DNA from: Jacaranda mimosifolia
Taxonomy: Eukaryota; Streptophyta; Magnoliopsida; Lamiales; Bignoniaceae
Direction of reading: 5' to 3'
Assembly: GCA_018894105.1 (NCBI GenBank)
Contig: CM032131.1
Location: 2,878,501 to 2,942,500, forward strand
Length of the DNA stretch: 64,000 nt
A program made the translations under genes and the position numbers. This document shows, one piece after another, positions 23,501-37,024 of this stretch (positions within the stretch are counted from its first letter, which is position 1; every line of letters starts with the position of its first letter). The notes under the pieces were generated by a model that worked only from the letters and a program-made list of their open reading frames with translations, did not search any database and was not told where the DNA came from.

Positions 23501-26500
23501 AACAACCACAGAATCCAAGAATCACGATTCAGTTACAGAATAGGAATAAGTTCAATCCTCATAGGGGTATACCAAACAACAGATAGATTTATACAATAAG
23601 TGCCAGATTGGCAAACTTTCACGGGGTACAACAAATAATGAGTACGCTTATACAAGTCAAATGCTAGATCGATAGACCCTCACGAGGGTATACGAAGCAA
23701 ATGACTGATAAATATAAGGAACTCAAACAATTATGGATTTCAACGTTTAAGGAATATTACCTCCCAAAAAAATAGGTTTAGCAGGCCCTCACCTCAATAG
23801 CCTCAGAAATGCTAGCACCTCCTACTAGTCTGCAGGACCCAACTCCTCGTCACCTAACCAAAAGAACGGGTTTACTGTCAAAATCCTTGTTTTGACCTCA
23901 TAATCACAATTATATGGATAACAATCTAAAATCGAGAAGTACTTGATTAATACGATATTTTAGGATTCGTTCGATATTATTGAGAGGGAAAATGCTAATT
24001 ACATCGTTAATACCGAAGTACTCACGAGATTTATATATCTGTTCTGATTAAGGGTTATAATTGGATCCTTAAATTATATAATTAACCTTATAACGATACA
24101 CAAAAGACTATAATAATAGCCCAACTATCTTGAATAACCCAAACTTTGTCGCTTAGGTTTCTAATCTATAGAATTAATGTTTAAACCTCTAACGAACTCA
24201 ATTAACCAAAGTTATCCTATAATAATTCAAATCTGGGTCCACTAGGCATATCTATATATCCATGCATGCCCTTTTCTAAATTCCAATGCATATTTTCCAT
24301 ATCATCTTCTTCATTTGTACTCCAAAATACAATAATTGATCATAACAAAATCTCAAACAACATTAATATATATCAAATTCCATTCCAACTAATATATACC
24401 AAATCTTTTTATCGAAACACGATCGGTACGATCACCACGACGAAGTGAGAAAACTACCTCAAAATCGCCGCCACTGGAATTAGGTCACGAGAACACCAAA
24501 AAATACCTTTTGCTACACTGATCAAAAATCCCACTCCAATTTCTCAATCCACCACTGCTTAGTCACTCAATTTAACGGAATATGCCACAACTCCATCGTG
24601 CGTCACCGCATCTCTCTGCCTCAATTTTGCTCGCTCCGGTGGCCCAACTCCAAAATTGAAGGCATCTGTATAATCCCCAAGCTAAGCCCAACAAAACCCA
24701 GTACTCAAATTCAAGCTTCAGTCGCCTGAGCCAAAAACCCACCATCTCCGCCGTGAAGCTCTACTCGGAGCTCAATTCTCGATAATTTTCCGATAGTTTT
24801 GCATCAAGCTTGGTATCATTGTGCTTCTTACATCGAGAGGAAGGTGATGGTTGGTTTGGTTCAAGGCTTGGCCGGCGTTGGGAGGAAGTCGCTAGAAAGA
24901 CTAACGGTAGGCTGCATGTGGAAATTTAAGGAACAAGGGGAAGGTTTGGCTATTTAAGGAAACTTTTTTTGGAATTTCATATTAACCCCCAAAGTCTCTT
25001 CTTAGCTTCTAATTTGGTCCTCCAGAATTTTAGCCATCTTTCAACTAGGCCCCAACCATTTTATTGCCTCACATCAACCCGGTTGACCTAGAATAATGCC
25101 ACTTAGACCCCCAAGACTTTAAAATGTTGCTCAATTAAGTCTTTTCTATTTATGTTTTAACCTTCAAAACTTTCAAAATTAATAACATAATTAAATAAAA
25201 TATAATGATAAAATTTCCACCAATTTCAAATTTATGGGTGTTACATTAGCTATATAAACGCTCAAGTCCTTGCTTCCTAGTCAACCCAAAAATTTATCGT
25301 AAGATGGCTAGATCGATATTATATTAATTCTTTAAATCATAAACTTATCCATACCTTGCGTCCTTGTTAGGCTTTAGTATTTGTTTGTTTTTATCTATTT
25401 TCCTAATCTTGTTTCTATAACAAGATGCTAAAGATAACTTAGTATAAAATTCTTATTGAACGAATTACTAAGCAGATTACTGATACCATTATCTTTAACT
25501 CATGCTATTAATAAGGTCTGACTTATGGTCTAACCATTAAGAATAGTAAAGTAATATACTTAAATGCAATATTCTCATATTTCAAATTAAATTTAAACTA
25601 AACTTACACAACTAAATCAGTTGCTAGTGTGACAGCCAATTGATCTGTAAATTTCAATAATAATTTGATTCTATATTTTTTAATTTAGTTTCTAAATAAT
25701 TAGTCTAATTAATTCTTATTAATAATTTTATTTACAATGTATTCTGTTTTCAGGGTTCTGGGTCTAAGTTGATCTAATAAATTCTAACTCAATAAGTCCA
25801 ATTTTCTAACAATTATTTGTCTCTAATAGTTACAATTTTATGCTTATTTAGGTCCAAGTCATATTTTAGGAGTTGTATTTTGTTTTAGGAATAATTTCTC
25901 AATTAAAGTTTTAATTAGAGTTACAATCAAATCGAATAACATTCGATTAAAGAAAATTTACTCAAATTGGAATCCAATCTCAAGCCAAAAATAGTCCAAA
26001 TGAGTCCGAAATTAAAATCTGTCCCTGCCCCCAAAACTGCTGTCACGCGCCACCACCGAAAACGAGCAACTCCACCACCAGAATGTTCATCTCAACGAGT
26101 CCAACCAAACCCCTCAATTAATTTCAGCTTCAGCCACCACCTCATTGATTAATTTAGCCAAAGCCATCACTACCAACCTAACACTGCCACTGGTGGCCAT
26201 CTTCAATTCTTCTATCTCTGGTGGTCGAAAATAAAATCCAAGACCACCATGATGCTCCTCTCAACGAGCTATTAAAACCCCTTTACTGATTTCAAGTTTC
26301 CGTTGCCAGAATCATGAAATCTTCCACCACCACCACCTAGTACCGTCATCACACTGCCACCTTCAATTCCCATACAATCCTCCATTATTTCTTCAAATTC
26401 ACACTAACGGTAGCTTGCCCATGCAATTCCCACCAAAACCCTTCAAGGCCTGTCCAATTTCCACTATTGGAGGTGGCAGAACTACCACCATGGCCACGCA

Positions 26501-27044
26501 CTCCACTGCCCTTAATTTTTCAGAGAAAGTCGTTGGTAGTTTTGGGTGTTTTTGGTATAGTTTTGTTCCTTTTGACAAGAGGAACCTAGCCATGGTGTTG
26601 GTTTTGAGTTTTTTGATCATTTCTATGATGTTCATTAGCTTGGGTTTTGCTATTTGAAAACTAGGATAAACTGAGGGTCCCATTTTTTTATATAAAAGTA
26701 TTTTTTTGAAATATCAAATTGGCTCCATCTGTTTTGTGTCGTCTTCACTTGAGTCCTCTGAAACTTTGGCCAGCTTCAAGTTAACCCCTCATTTCCATTT
26801 CAACACTTGGAGTTTCGGTTCTCACTCAAAGATCCCTCATATCTAAAGTTTCCACCACTTGAGTCCGAATTTTTATTTATTTCTAATCCCTCAATTATTA
26901 ACAACTACTCTAGAACCCTATTTAATTTATTCATTGCTAAATTTGAGACCTAATTTCCTTGTTTGATAAATTATTTTGTCAAATTACTTATCTCAACACT
27001 AAATATTAATTTAATTTAAGAGTTTTGAAAGTTAGGGTGTTACA
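20541..27044. mobile_element. LTR-type insertion (Gypsy-like LTR sequence), nested in the MULE
   Basis: The right end reads GGGTGTTACA and the left end TATAACAACA (probably from TGTAACA). The insertion is bracketed by GAAAT at 20536-20540 and 27045-27049, a 5-bp duplication typical of LTR elements. On the minus strand, LTR-like starts TGTAACACCC occur at both 27044 and 25246, followed by long non-coding sequence like the long LTRs of plant Gypsy chromoviruses. No gag or pol is present. It may be one solo LTR with a second LTR inserted in it, or a rearranged pair; the internal border was not resolved. Confidence 0.5.
22981..23118 (+). repeat. 30-bp tandem repeat inside the LTR-type insertion
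   Basis: Units beginning AGTATCCCTAGCA start at about 22981, 23011, 23039, 23069 and 23099 (periods 30, 28, 30, 30). Each contains a TAGCACATCGCTGA-like block. The last copy is partial. Short internal minisatellites are common in long plant LTRs. Confidence 0.7.
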
Positions 27045-27910
27045 GAAATAAACATTGAATATTTTTAAATATTACAAATTAAAGAATTTATTTTTATTGT
27101 GTAAAAATTTTCCAAAATATTCAAAAGTATTTAAAAAATTAAATTAATATTTCTTTTCCAAACATAAGAAAAATTGTAATTTATATTTGATAATTTTTTG
27201 TGTTTGGAAATTTTTTTAGTTATTAACCTGTTAAATTTTTCGTTATTTTTAGAAATTAGTTAATTTGGAAATAAATTTTAAAATTTTAATTATATTTCTA
27301 TTTAAATATATTTTAATTATACTTGAAATTTGGAATGGTTATTTTAATTATACTTGAAATTTGGAATGGTTATTTTAATTTCAAATTTAAATTAAAAATT
27401 ATTTTTAATTTTGTTATTTCTAAATATAATTTAAATTTAGGAAGAACTTGTTTAATAAAATATAATCTAAAATTATATTTATATTTAAATTTGTAAATAA
27501 GCTTGGAAAATGTAAATTTTATAATTTTCAAATTAATTAATTTTTCATTATTATAATGAAATTTTAAAAATTACAAAAAAAATTCAAAATTTATAATAAC
27601 TAAATTTAAAATTATGCATTTAAAAATAATGGAAAATTATAAATTTTAATTTTAATTTTAATTTTTTCAAATTATAAATTTTTAAATTTTTTCAAAGTAA
27701 TTAATTTTTAAAAATAAAAAAAATTAATGAGTTAATAACTAAATATATTTCCAAACACAAAAAATTAATAAATATAAATTATAATTTTTCTCATATTTGG
27801 AAAAAAAATATTTAATTTAGTTTTTAAATAATGTTTTGAAATTTTTTACACAATAAAAATAAATTCTTTAATTTATAATATTTAAAAAAAATTGAATATT
27901 TATTTCATAT
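27045..27910. repeat. imperfect inverted repeat, arms ~200 bp, very AT-rich
   Basis: The left arm 27045-27245 (starting GAAATAAACATTGAATA) is repeated in reverse complement at about 27710-27907 (ending TTGAATATTTATTTC). Shared phrases include 'AATTTATTTTTATTGTGTAAA' fragments and 'TTTTTTGTGTTTGGAAAT'. The two arms are separated by ~450 bp of AT-rich DNA. It lies within the MULE interior and could be its internal arms or an independent small inverted-repeat element. Confidence 0.6.
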
Positions 27911-28448
27911 AATTTAGAATATTTTAATTTAAATTTACAAAAATTACTAAAAAAATTTTACGATAATTTTAACGTTAATTAATATCATTTTATAAAGACT
28001 AAAAATTAATTAAAATTAAAATTAATTTTTTTTTAATTTTGCTATTTCTAAATATAATTTAAAATTAATAGAATTTAAAATATAATTTAAATTTAAAAAT
28101 AATTTGTTTAATAAACTATATTTTAAAACTATATTTTTCATTAAATTTTAAATTTTAATTTGGAAATAAGTATTGAAAAGTGTCTAAAATATAAATATAA
28201 ACAATGCCCTCAATTCCCCCCCCCCCCCCTCGGCAAAAAAAAAAATCCACATGTTAACGGCCACGCGTATGGCACATGCATTTCCCATTAAGTATTTGAC
28301 CGAATGGAGAATACTTGACCGAATGGAGAATACGGGACCAAATGTGAGAAAACATTTAAATTGTAGAACTTAATGTGATACTTTCAAAATAAATATGACT
28401 CAACTAGGATTGAGCCTAAGTTATGAGATCAAAAGTGCAATTTTTCCT

Positions 28449-28569
28449 ATATAATTATTTGACATTTTTATTGTAAATTCAGCCATTCTTTTTTCATTGA
28501 TTTAAAATTATAAATGCATGAAAAGTTATTAAAATACAGGGTGTATGAAAGTTCAAAAGAAAATAAATA
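28449..28569. other. short spacer between two MULEs
   Basis: Only ~120 bp separate the target duplication of the MULE ending at 28448 from the MULE starting at 28570. It has no features apart from the duplication copies ATATAATTA (28449-28457) and AAATAAATA (28561-28569). Confidence 0.6.
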
Positions 28570-29801
28570 GGGCAAATCATATAATTAGTCCCTAAAGTTT
28601 CATTTTAGATCACTTTAGTCCTTAATTTTCAAAAATTTATTTTTTAGTCCCTAACATTAATATATCGTTTCACTTTAGTTCCCAAAACCATTTTTCGGTA
28701 GTTTTTGGCCGAAAAATTGACCAAGTTTGACATTTTAAGGGCATAATTGTTAATTTATAGTTTTATATTCCACTTTAGTCCCTATCTAAGATTTTATATT
28801 CTAATTTAGCCCTTGTGTCACTTTTTTTTTCTTTTTTTTTTAAGGAAAAATTGCATTTTACCCCTTATGAAAATGGAAAAAGGCCTTATGAATTAAAAAA
28901 GGCCAAAAACCCCATTGTATTTTGAAATTATGCACACCGTCTCCCGCTCCTAATTTGCTTCAATTTAACCCAGCTTTAATATATAAAAACTATATTACCC
29001 TTAATTATTTCATATATTTTTTGTTTAATTTATTTTTTAAAATATATTTTCGTTTATCTTCTTTCATCCCCTTTAAATTTAAAAACTATTTTTAGTTTTG
29101 TATTTTCATTTCTCTAATTTATTCTACTCTTTTTATTTTTGTATATATTATATATAAATCTATATATTATATATAAAATATATAAATATATAATATATTT
29201 ATGTATATTTTATGTCATATGTATATATTGTATATTTATAATATATTATATATTTGTATATAATATATATTAATAAATAAATATAAATATATAAAAATGC
29301 TATATATAATTATATTTGTATAATAATCCCACCCGCCCCTGCAACCCGCACCCTCCAAACCCCCATCCCCATCCCAACTACCCCGTCCCCACCTCATGGT
29401 GATTGGCCATGGCAGCTACCTCCAGTAAACGGAAAAATATATTTTTCGTCTTATAAAATTTTTTGACTTTTAATTTTGTCCGATATGTTACGCAATTTCG
29501 AATTTAGTCCTATAAGTAAAAAGAAAATTGCACATTTAGTCTGAAAATCGCCGAAAACTCATAAAATGGCCGAAAATACTGATGTGGCATGCTGGAATTT
29601 GTTGAATTTGGGGATTTTTGCTTAAGTGGCAAATTTCCAACTGACATGTCAATTTTTTTGTCTTGTTGGAAAAAATCTTTGCCTACTTGGATTTTTGTTA
29701 GTAATATTATTATTAATATATTATTAACAATATTCTTAATAATAATACTAATAATAATATTAGATAATTATATTATCATAATAATACTATTATTATCATT
29801 G

Positions 29802-29858
<57 letters not shown>

Positions 29859-30443
29859 GTATCATGTATTATTATTAGTAATATTATAATAATGATAATA
29901 ATAAATTATTATATTAATAATATTTATAATATTATTAATACTACATATTATGAATATAATTAAAATATATTATAATATAGTCTTTATTATTAATAATATA
30001 TTACTAATCATATAATTAATACTGTTAATTATAATAGTATCACCAATGATATTAATATATCATTAATATATTATTAAATATTAATAATAATATGAGTATA
30101 TGATTAATATTAGTATCAATTATATACACATATATGATACACAAATATATACACACATGTACATATATTTATAAAAAAAAAAAAAAAAAGTAATATATGG
30201 ACTAAATTGGAACATAAAACCTTAAATAAGGACTAAAGTGGAACATAAAATTATAAATTGATAATTTTACTCTTAAAAATGTCAAACTTGGTCAATTATC
30301 TGGCCAAAAGCTGTCAGAAAATGGTTTTGAAAACTAAAGTGAAATGATATATTAATTTTAGGGACTAAAAAATGAATTTTTAAAAATTATGAATTAAAGT
30401 AATTTTAAAGTAAAATTTTAAAAACTAATTATGTGATTTGCCC
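28570..30443. mobile_element. non-autonomous MULE with ~260-bp inverted repeats
   Basis: Left end GGGCAAATCATATAATTAGT; right end, read on the minus strand, GGGCAAATCACATAATTAGT. The inverted repeats stay alignable for about 260 bp, through 'GACCAAGTTTGACATTTT' and 'TTCCACTTTAGTCC'. Perfect 9-bp direct repeats AAATAAATA lie at 28561-28569 and 30444-30452. The interior holds further MULE-end-like phrases near 28850 and 29430-29580 (possibly older nested fragments), a C-rich patch with GCCATGG at about 29330-29420, and a long TAA/TTA microsatellite. No transposase is seen. Confidence 0.9.
29690..30125. repeat. TAA/TTA microsatellite tract
   Basis: Nearly pure (TAA)n between about 29800 and 29857, within a wider region built from TAA, TTA and ATAT triplet-like steps. 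The isoleucine-rich open frame across it reflects the repeat and is not a gene. Confidence 0.85.
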
Positions 30444-30452
30444 AAATAAATA

Positions 30453-31486
30453 TACTAAAGCCCATTCCTTCCTTTATGGGTTTAATGAAAAGCCATTTGA
30501 AGGAAAACCCAATTCCCAAAAAAAATATAAATGGGTTACAGCTCAAACAAATAAAATTTTTACTATTGGTAGTTTTTATTTTGGTGCATTGCACCCTTAA
30601 CATATATTCAAAATTAATCTTCGTAAGTAAGGTTATGATTTCAAATTTTTAATCCAACAATTTATTTTAAATACATATTTAGATACCTCTCATCATGAAG
30701 TATGTATTATGAAATTTGCATGGTAAAATATTCCAATGGCTATTTTGATTTGGACAATAAGATGGGATACAGTGTTTTTATCCCATCTTATCATTCAATT
30801 AATTGGAGTAACAATAAACACTCAAATCTGCATGAATATCAAAAACTCATATTTATATGTGCAGTTCCCATTATAAATTAAGCTACCATCCCCATGAGTT
30901 GCCAACCAAAGTCCAAACTATGCCATAATGATAAAAAATCACATAAATTATCACATGATAAATAATCATAAGATAATTTAAAAATCCAACCAAATTAACC
31001 CCAAATGTTTTAGGGTGAAAAGTTGATACAACGGGTATTTTAGATTAAAAATATTTTATTGAATTTTTAGATATAAAAATATATGTTAAGAAGTTTATAG
31101 AAATTTTCCTCTAAAAGTTTTGGGGGAAAAAAATCCTCAACCAAGGGATAAAAATCCTTGGAAATAATATAAGTAGGCCTCACACAGTTGTCTTGATGAA
31201 ACAAAGGTTGAACAGATCCACTAAACATTTTGAACCCATACATAAACTGCTAGCATTTACATACAAAAAGAGTTCCACTTCCACATTCTATATTTGCTCA
31301 AAGCGATCCCCATATCAAGTTCTACTGAGATTCGCAGGCAGAAAATTCTTCAATTGATTGTGTAACAAACAGACAAATTCATCAGAAAATATATCACACA
31401 GACAGACGACGACCGTGACAGCTGCAAAAACATACAAGCACTGGTTGTTGTGTCCTGATCGATGATTAATTTCAGGACAAGTAGCC
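30453..31486. other. intergenic region downstream of the At1g76660-like gene
   Basis: No open frame with a credible product. The last few hundred bases (31200-31486) are less AT-rich and are likely the 3' UTR of the minus-strand gene that ends at 31487. Confidence 0.5.
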
Positions 31487-34400
31487 TTAGCTTTCTCTCC
31501 GGCTGCGTTCTTCTCTCAGGCTTCGCCCTCTCCTGTACTCAATTTCTGCATCAGAATTTGATGAACCAAATGGATGTTTCCGTCCATGTTTAGGAGCTCC
31601 CATCTTTGAGAATATGTCCTCATCATCACTCAGAATGTGGGAGCTTGGAAAGCTTCGTCCAGAAACATCTCCCAATCGCTTCTGTGGGACTTGATCTGGG
31701 ACGTGTGAGAAAATTAATGTTATCGCCTTGAGGAGGCAGAGATCAGGATACAATCAGATGGGAAGTATGAATAAGAAAAAAAGTCAACAATTTGTTCATG
31801 TTAACAAGAATGGATCAAATACACATATTTAAAAGATATTCAATCCGTTAGAATAGAATTTGAAGATGGTATTTATGCTCCTCGTGTCCTTTATATGGAC
31901 TTCAGAGGCGGGGGTTGGCAATGGGTGCCAAAGGGTCGAGCATGTACTAAATAATTCCATTGATGGGAGAATATAAAACTCGAACAACCAAATTTTGTCC
32001 CAGCACGCCTTCTCAGCATTCAATTAATGGAAAACATATTACCAGCAGTTCAAGAAAATCATTATTTGTAATGGAAACTTCAAATTATCTTCAATAAAGT
32101 AGAGACTATGTGAAAGAGATAGTAATAGTTCACCTTCAAGAGTGTTATATGAACCAGGCATTCCAGAATGGATCCTCTCAGCATGAGTAGCTCCTGCTTT
32201 ACCGGGTTGTGGAATAGGGCAATCTTCTTGCCTTTTCCCTGTATCTACTCCTTTTGATGGTGCAGTTAAAATATGTTCCTCACAGACAGACTTATCAGAA
32301 GTAAGTGGTGTCATGCTGAAGGAGTCATCTAACACATCCGATATCTCAACGTAATGAGTTGTAGTGATGATTTCATCAGCGCTGAACCCAAAGGATGCCC
32401 TGTAAGCTTCTAGTTCCTCAGCATCAGGTTTACTAATTTTGCTCTGCCTGTTCTGATGCACATTCGTGCCATTTGAGTAAGCATCCGATTCTCTGGAAAT
32501 ACTTAATCTACCACCAGAATGAGAAAACGACGACTGGTCCAGGTAGAACTGGGCAAATGTCTCTGGGCAGAAGAAATTGGAATCTTGGCGTGACTTGGAG
32601 GCACCAGTTTCCTGTAGCCCGATAAATCTGTCGGACTCAGACTTCGTGCATGCAGGCTCTTGAGAAGGAAGTGAAGGTTTCCATTGTGGGGGAAACTCCC
32701 TGTCAGTAAAGGATGATAATAAACCATCACCAGACGTCCTTGAAACAGGTGATCTGAGTGTACTTGCTGGACTTCCCGGATAGAGCGAATATGTTGCTTG
32801 AAGATCGTTTGCAGCAATGTAACTTGTTTTAGCAGTGGTTTTTATATTTGCAGAAGATGAAAGGAAATGAGCATAGGGCACGTCAGGGGATGATGGAGTA
32901 GTTAAATGTGCCAACTCTGGTGGAGGTGTTAAAGGAGCTGTAGATGGCTCAGTTGTGAAAGTTGAAAATACAGGAGGAGATACCAGTTGCGTTTCATGGG
33001 CATATGGACCAGTAACAAACATAGTAGATGAGGGGCCTCCAGGAGAATTTGCAGACAAGAAACAGCTAGGCGATTGGGCTGTAGATGGGAGAGCAGAATT
33101 CGAAAAAGAAGCAGGTGAAGATGGTGGAGCATAAAGAGATGGAGCAATTCCAGTAGTCTGATTAGGCAATCCACCAGTTTGAAGTCCATTTGGCTGATTT
33201 GACACAGCATTGGCTTCAGGAATTCGAGATGCAGGCACTATACGCTTTCCACCTTTTTGTTTACGAAAGCAAGACAATCCAACCAAACAACCTCCCCACC
33301 TTTTCCGCTGCAAATGGAATAAATTATTAACCCCAATGACCACACAAACAAATGCTCTTAACTAGAACAAAGTCAAAATCAAGAACTTATTGATATAGTA
33401 GACTTCTAGTAAAGAATCAATGCAAAAAATAGGAAAAAGAAACCAATGATGATTTGTGTTAACAAACCTTCATAGAGTTATGAATCAATCAATTATTGAT
33501 TGTAGGGTAACCACGACTTCCACTGTTTAATTTATTTCAATATCTCTCGAGATATAATCAGAATCACGAAAAATTTCTTCATATTCCTACTCCAACAGCT
33601 AGAACTTAAAAAAGCTCAGGAAAGGGCAACAAAAAAGTTCTTTTCAACCTAATTTGCTGCCAATCCAGTCGCTGTCATGTATCTTTTTAAGATGCGGTAA
33701 AGAAATAAATTTTCTTTAACCGAAGATCATGTCATAGAACAAGCTCAGAATTAGTACAGTTTCCAAGTTTAAGCAAGACCCAGTTTCCAAACTAAATTCT
33801 TGCTACCGATATCGGTAAACCATGAAACTTCTGACACCAGACCAGCAGCCCATCATAATAACTATTTTTGGTCATCAGACAAAAATAAGCATTAACAATG
33901 ATCGATAGCACTACAAGTTTAGTGAATAAATTGCGTTCCCCACATGTGGCCATTATTTTGCCTATCAGTTCAGACACTTCACTTTCCTAAGATGCGAATT
34001 CATTCCCGATTGCATCAACTTTTCAACATCTAATTGATTTCTTATTTAGTACATTCCCCTATTCAAGCTTCATTAGTTTGCAGAAAGAGGATCTCCCTGC
34101 CAAAAAAAGGTAAGTTGAAGCCAAAGAAATGTCATGGTTAGATTGAGAAGGCGGAAATTGAATGGAATATGACTTAAAGTGATAAAAACTTTTTAGATTT
34201 TCATGTTCAACTCCAAATAAATTTAGAATTTTAACAAACAAACTTTAGGACCTGTAACTCTATTAATTGACTGTTTCAAAGTACTCACAGAAGCATTATG
34301 TCTTTTGTAAAAATAACCAGCTATTTCAAAAGCTTCACAGGTGATTAATACCCACCAATCATCCAATAAAACCAAATAAACATACTAAATCAATTAACAA

Positions 34401-35731
34401 GAGCGAAGAATTTTATTTTATCTTTTATCATTAGAAAAATCTTACATAATAGAAAAACGGTGCCCATTTTTACTGGAGGCCTTTTGCACTCATTCTTCAT
34501 AACATTTGTACTTCACACAATAGCAAAACTCTACTCTTTTTGCCCCAACACATAAAATCTTCTGTGCTTGCAATGCTACTTTAGATTCACTAAATAAGAT
34601 CACATCTTTTCCAATCTCACTCTTCACTAGCTTAGTACATACACATGGGTAAAGTAAGGATCGTGTGTCTTTCATGCTCTCTGCAAGTAAGGAGTCAGTT
34701 ATGTTTTTTTTCCTATGTATTGTGCATGTTAAAATGATGTGTATAAAACATTATAGGTGCTTATAAATTTTTGCCTCAACAGAATCTAGCTTAGTGCAGT
34801 TTCTACAGCCCTGGATCCATATGCAAATTCCTAATCTGCAATTATTGATGCTATTTCTAGCTTAACTAAAATACATCAAGCTGTGGATTCTTTAGATTCT
34901 TAGGATTTCGTCTCATATATTGCTAACAGCAGATATCAAATCAAATTTTAGAGTAAAGCAACAATATCTTTTTCCCTTAAGATCCAATTCAGAAAAATAA
35001 ACTTACCGAGGAAAAATTTGTAATCAACATAAAATTTGCAGTTGATTTTGGATACAGAATGTAATCCATCATTCAAGGCTTTTATGACGGACTCATTTTT
35101 TTTCATTCTTAGAAAAGCAGTATTAGAGATGCATCACTCAACAATAACGTTAACTAAATAACAAAGGGTGTATAATGAATTTTAACCAATCCATCAATTG
35201 AAATTTTATAACTGGGGCCCACTCATAGTCTCATATAATTACCTCAGGCACATTACAAAAGATAAAATCATCATAAGAAGGAAAAAGAACTTCTTAGTTA
35301 AATCCTTGTAAGAGTAAATCAATATATTATATTTAGAGAATTTACTTGAGTTGATTAAGAAACAATTATTTCTTCATCTCTCTCTCTCTCTCTCTCTCTC
35401 TCTAACTATATATATATATAAGTGGAGTCTCATGTACCTCAGTGAATAAGAAATGGAGGGAAACCATCCAAAAAACAAATATAGAAGCCATGTACCAGTA
35501 TCTTGACTAACAAAAAGCTATACAAGCGATGAACTTTGCCAACAACATCAAGAAAGACAAAAATTATGTGACCTCAAATTTTATACCAGGAAGGAGCCAT
35601 AAGTAAACATCCTCTAGCCAAGCATGCAATTGATTATGTGTAAATGAAGAAACACATAGACTATTAAAATGGTATACCCGAGGTGCTGGTGCTTGCTGTG
35701 GCTGCAGAAATCTGTTCTGCTCCGACCCCAT
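31487..35731 (-). CDS. homologue of uncharacterised plant protein At1g76660
   Basis: Three coding exons join in frame: 35731-35678 (18 codons, start MGSEQNRF), 33307-32134 and 31695-31487, giving 478 residues. Donors and acceptors are GT-AG: CGG/GTATAC to TTTGCAG/CGG, and GAAG/GTGAAC to CCCAG/ATC. Hallmarks of the family are visible: RKRWGGC at 19-25, [14 protein letters not shown] at 36-49, PPSSPASF at 79-86, [15 protein letters not shown] at 118-132, [14 protein letters not shown] at 262-275, [16 protein letters not shown] at 316-331, and the C-terminal [15 protein letters not shown]. The protein is Ser/Pro-rich with no obvious signal peptide or membrane segment, although the Arabidopsis entry is named an uncharacterised membrane protein. 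Function is unknown. A 5'-UTR intron is likely (see separate entry). Residue choice is homology-based and the exon phases agree. Confidence 0.9.
33308..35677 (-). other. first coding intron of the At1g76660-like gene
   Basis: A 2,370-bp intron between exon 1 and exon 2. It contains a CT microsatellite (about 35377-35402) followed by an AT dinucleotide run, and otherwise unremarkable AT-rich sequence. The short open frames inside it have no recognisable product. Confidence 0.75.
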
Positions 35732-35746
35732 GGAGAAGTTGGTCTG

Positions 35747-36727
35747 TGGAGCACCACGTACTGAAACGCTGTACTTTTTCAAAGAATAAGTATCCACCCA
35801 CTTATAATTCAAATAAACACTTTTTCAAACTCCTTTCCTCCTGTCTGTCCATTTGGATTTTCAAGTGTAAGTAAACATTCAACTAACCAAAGGAACTATC
35901 CATCAGTCCACAGGCAGTCTATTTAAAATAGCAGGCATACACATCCTATACAGCTACTGATAGCAGGATAAGCAGTCGATTTAATCTTAAGCTTTCTAAC
36001 AAATCCAGATTATCTAAATCCATGTAAATCAGACCACAGATCTCATCAAAATGATAAAGAGAGAAACACTATTAGAGGTCTATAAAGTTGTTATTTTCTT
36101 ATACAATCACTGACATGATTTCAAAAAAATATAAGAAAAATATTAAATTTTTTATTTTGCAACACATAATTCCCGTTCCAGAAGTTGAGATACTTCCAAT
36201 TCTAGCCCATCAAGATTTTGGAATTTGTCGTGCTCTTTTTGTCAGTTCTAAGAACAAATAATATCTATTCCATTTTTGGACCCCAAATATAAGCATAAAT
36301 TTGCAACTAATATTCATGAAAGCGACCCCACTAAAAGATAATAAAAATTCTTGCTGCCACCACTATGCCCAGATAGCATAGCTTCAAGAAAAAGAACGCT
36401 CACCAACCTCCAACAAATTCTTTCCCACATCACATCATTATCCAAAGACATAGACAAGCGAAAAAAAAAAAATTAAACACACACACACAGAGCGACAATG
36501 GTGTTATACACGCACTCCATTATTCAACAAAAACTTGAGAAAACGAAAAACCCGTCAAAGATAACACAAGAAACAACTAGCCCATCAAAGAAAATCAGCA
36601 AAAAGAGCAAACGGATTAAGAAAAAACCAAAGAAAAATGCAGCACCTGAACTAAGAAATGTCTACATTTCCATGAATTATGCTACTTGGGAAACCCAAAA
36701 GAAAAGGCAAATGGGATAGGAGAAACC
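35747..36727 (-). other. likely 5'-UTR intron of the At1g76660-like gene
   Basis: On the minus strand a donor-like TCTTCAG/GTTTCT occurs at about 36728, and an acceptor GCTCCACAG lies about 15 bp upstream of the start codon (near 35747). The stretch between has no coding potential on this strand. The upstream exon would cover roughly 36730-36850, a pyrimidine-rich leader. Inferred from splice signals only. Confidence 0.45.
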
Positions 36728-37024
36728 TGAAGAGATCTGGAGAAGCTGAGTGATAATCAGCAAGCTAAGAAAAGAGTGTAGAATGTGTGTGTTTTCTGCG
36801 TATGAAAGGGAAAGAAAAAGCAATGGCCAGATCTAATCTGTAATCTGGTCTCTTTTGTGATTGATTGTACTGTTTGCTAAAATTGCTTTTCTTTTTTTCT
36901 TTTATTTTTTTTGGCTTTTCCTTTTTGGAAAAAATAAATAAAGTAAAGTGAAAGAAAAGGAATGGGAAACATAACGGCGTTACTGTGTGTACTTTTTTTC
37001 ACTTTATAATAATCAGGCGCTGCA

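Larger units (their letters stand above)
20187..28448. mobile_element. MULE carrying a nested LTR-type insertion
   Basis: Left end GGGAAAATCATATTTTTAGT; right end, read on the minus strand, AGGAAAAATTGCACTTTTGAT. The arms share 'AGTATCACATT(G/A)AGTT', 'TTTTCTCACATTTGGTCCC'-like and, further in, a long G-run followed by AATTG. Flanking 9-bp sequences ACATAACTA (20178-20186) and ATATAATTA (28449-28457) match at 7 of 9 positions, both differences C/T, as expected for an old duplication. Without the 6.5-kb insertion at 20541 the element would be about 1.75 kb, close to the size of the other MULEs here. No transposase is visible. Confidence 0.7.

Noticed and set aside
29589..29963. 124-residue frame with a poly-isoleucine stretch resembling a membrane protein
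   Set aside because: Most of it is a translated TAA microsatellite inside a MULE.
36498..36719. 73-residue Lys-rich plus-strand frame
   Set aside because: It lies antisense to the probable 5'-UTR intron of the At1g76660-like gene and is low-complexity Lys/Ser sequence from an A-rich stretch.
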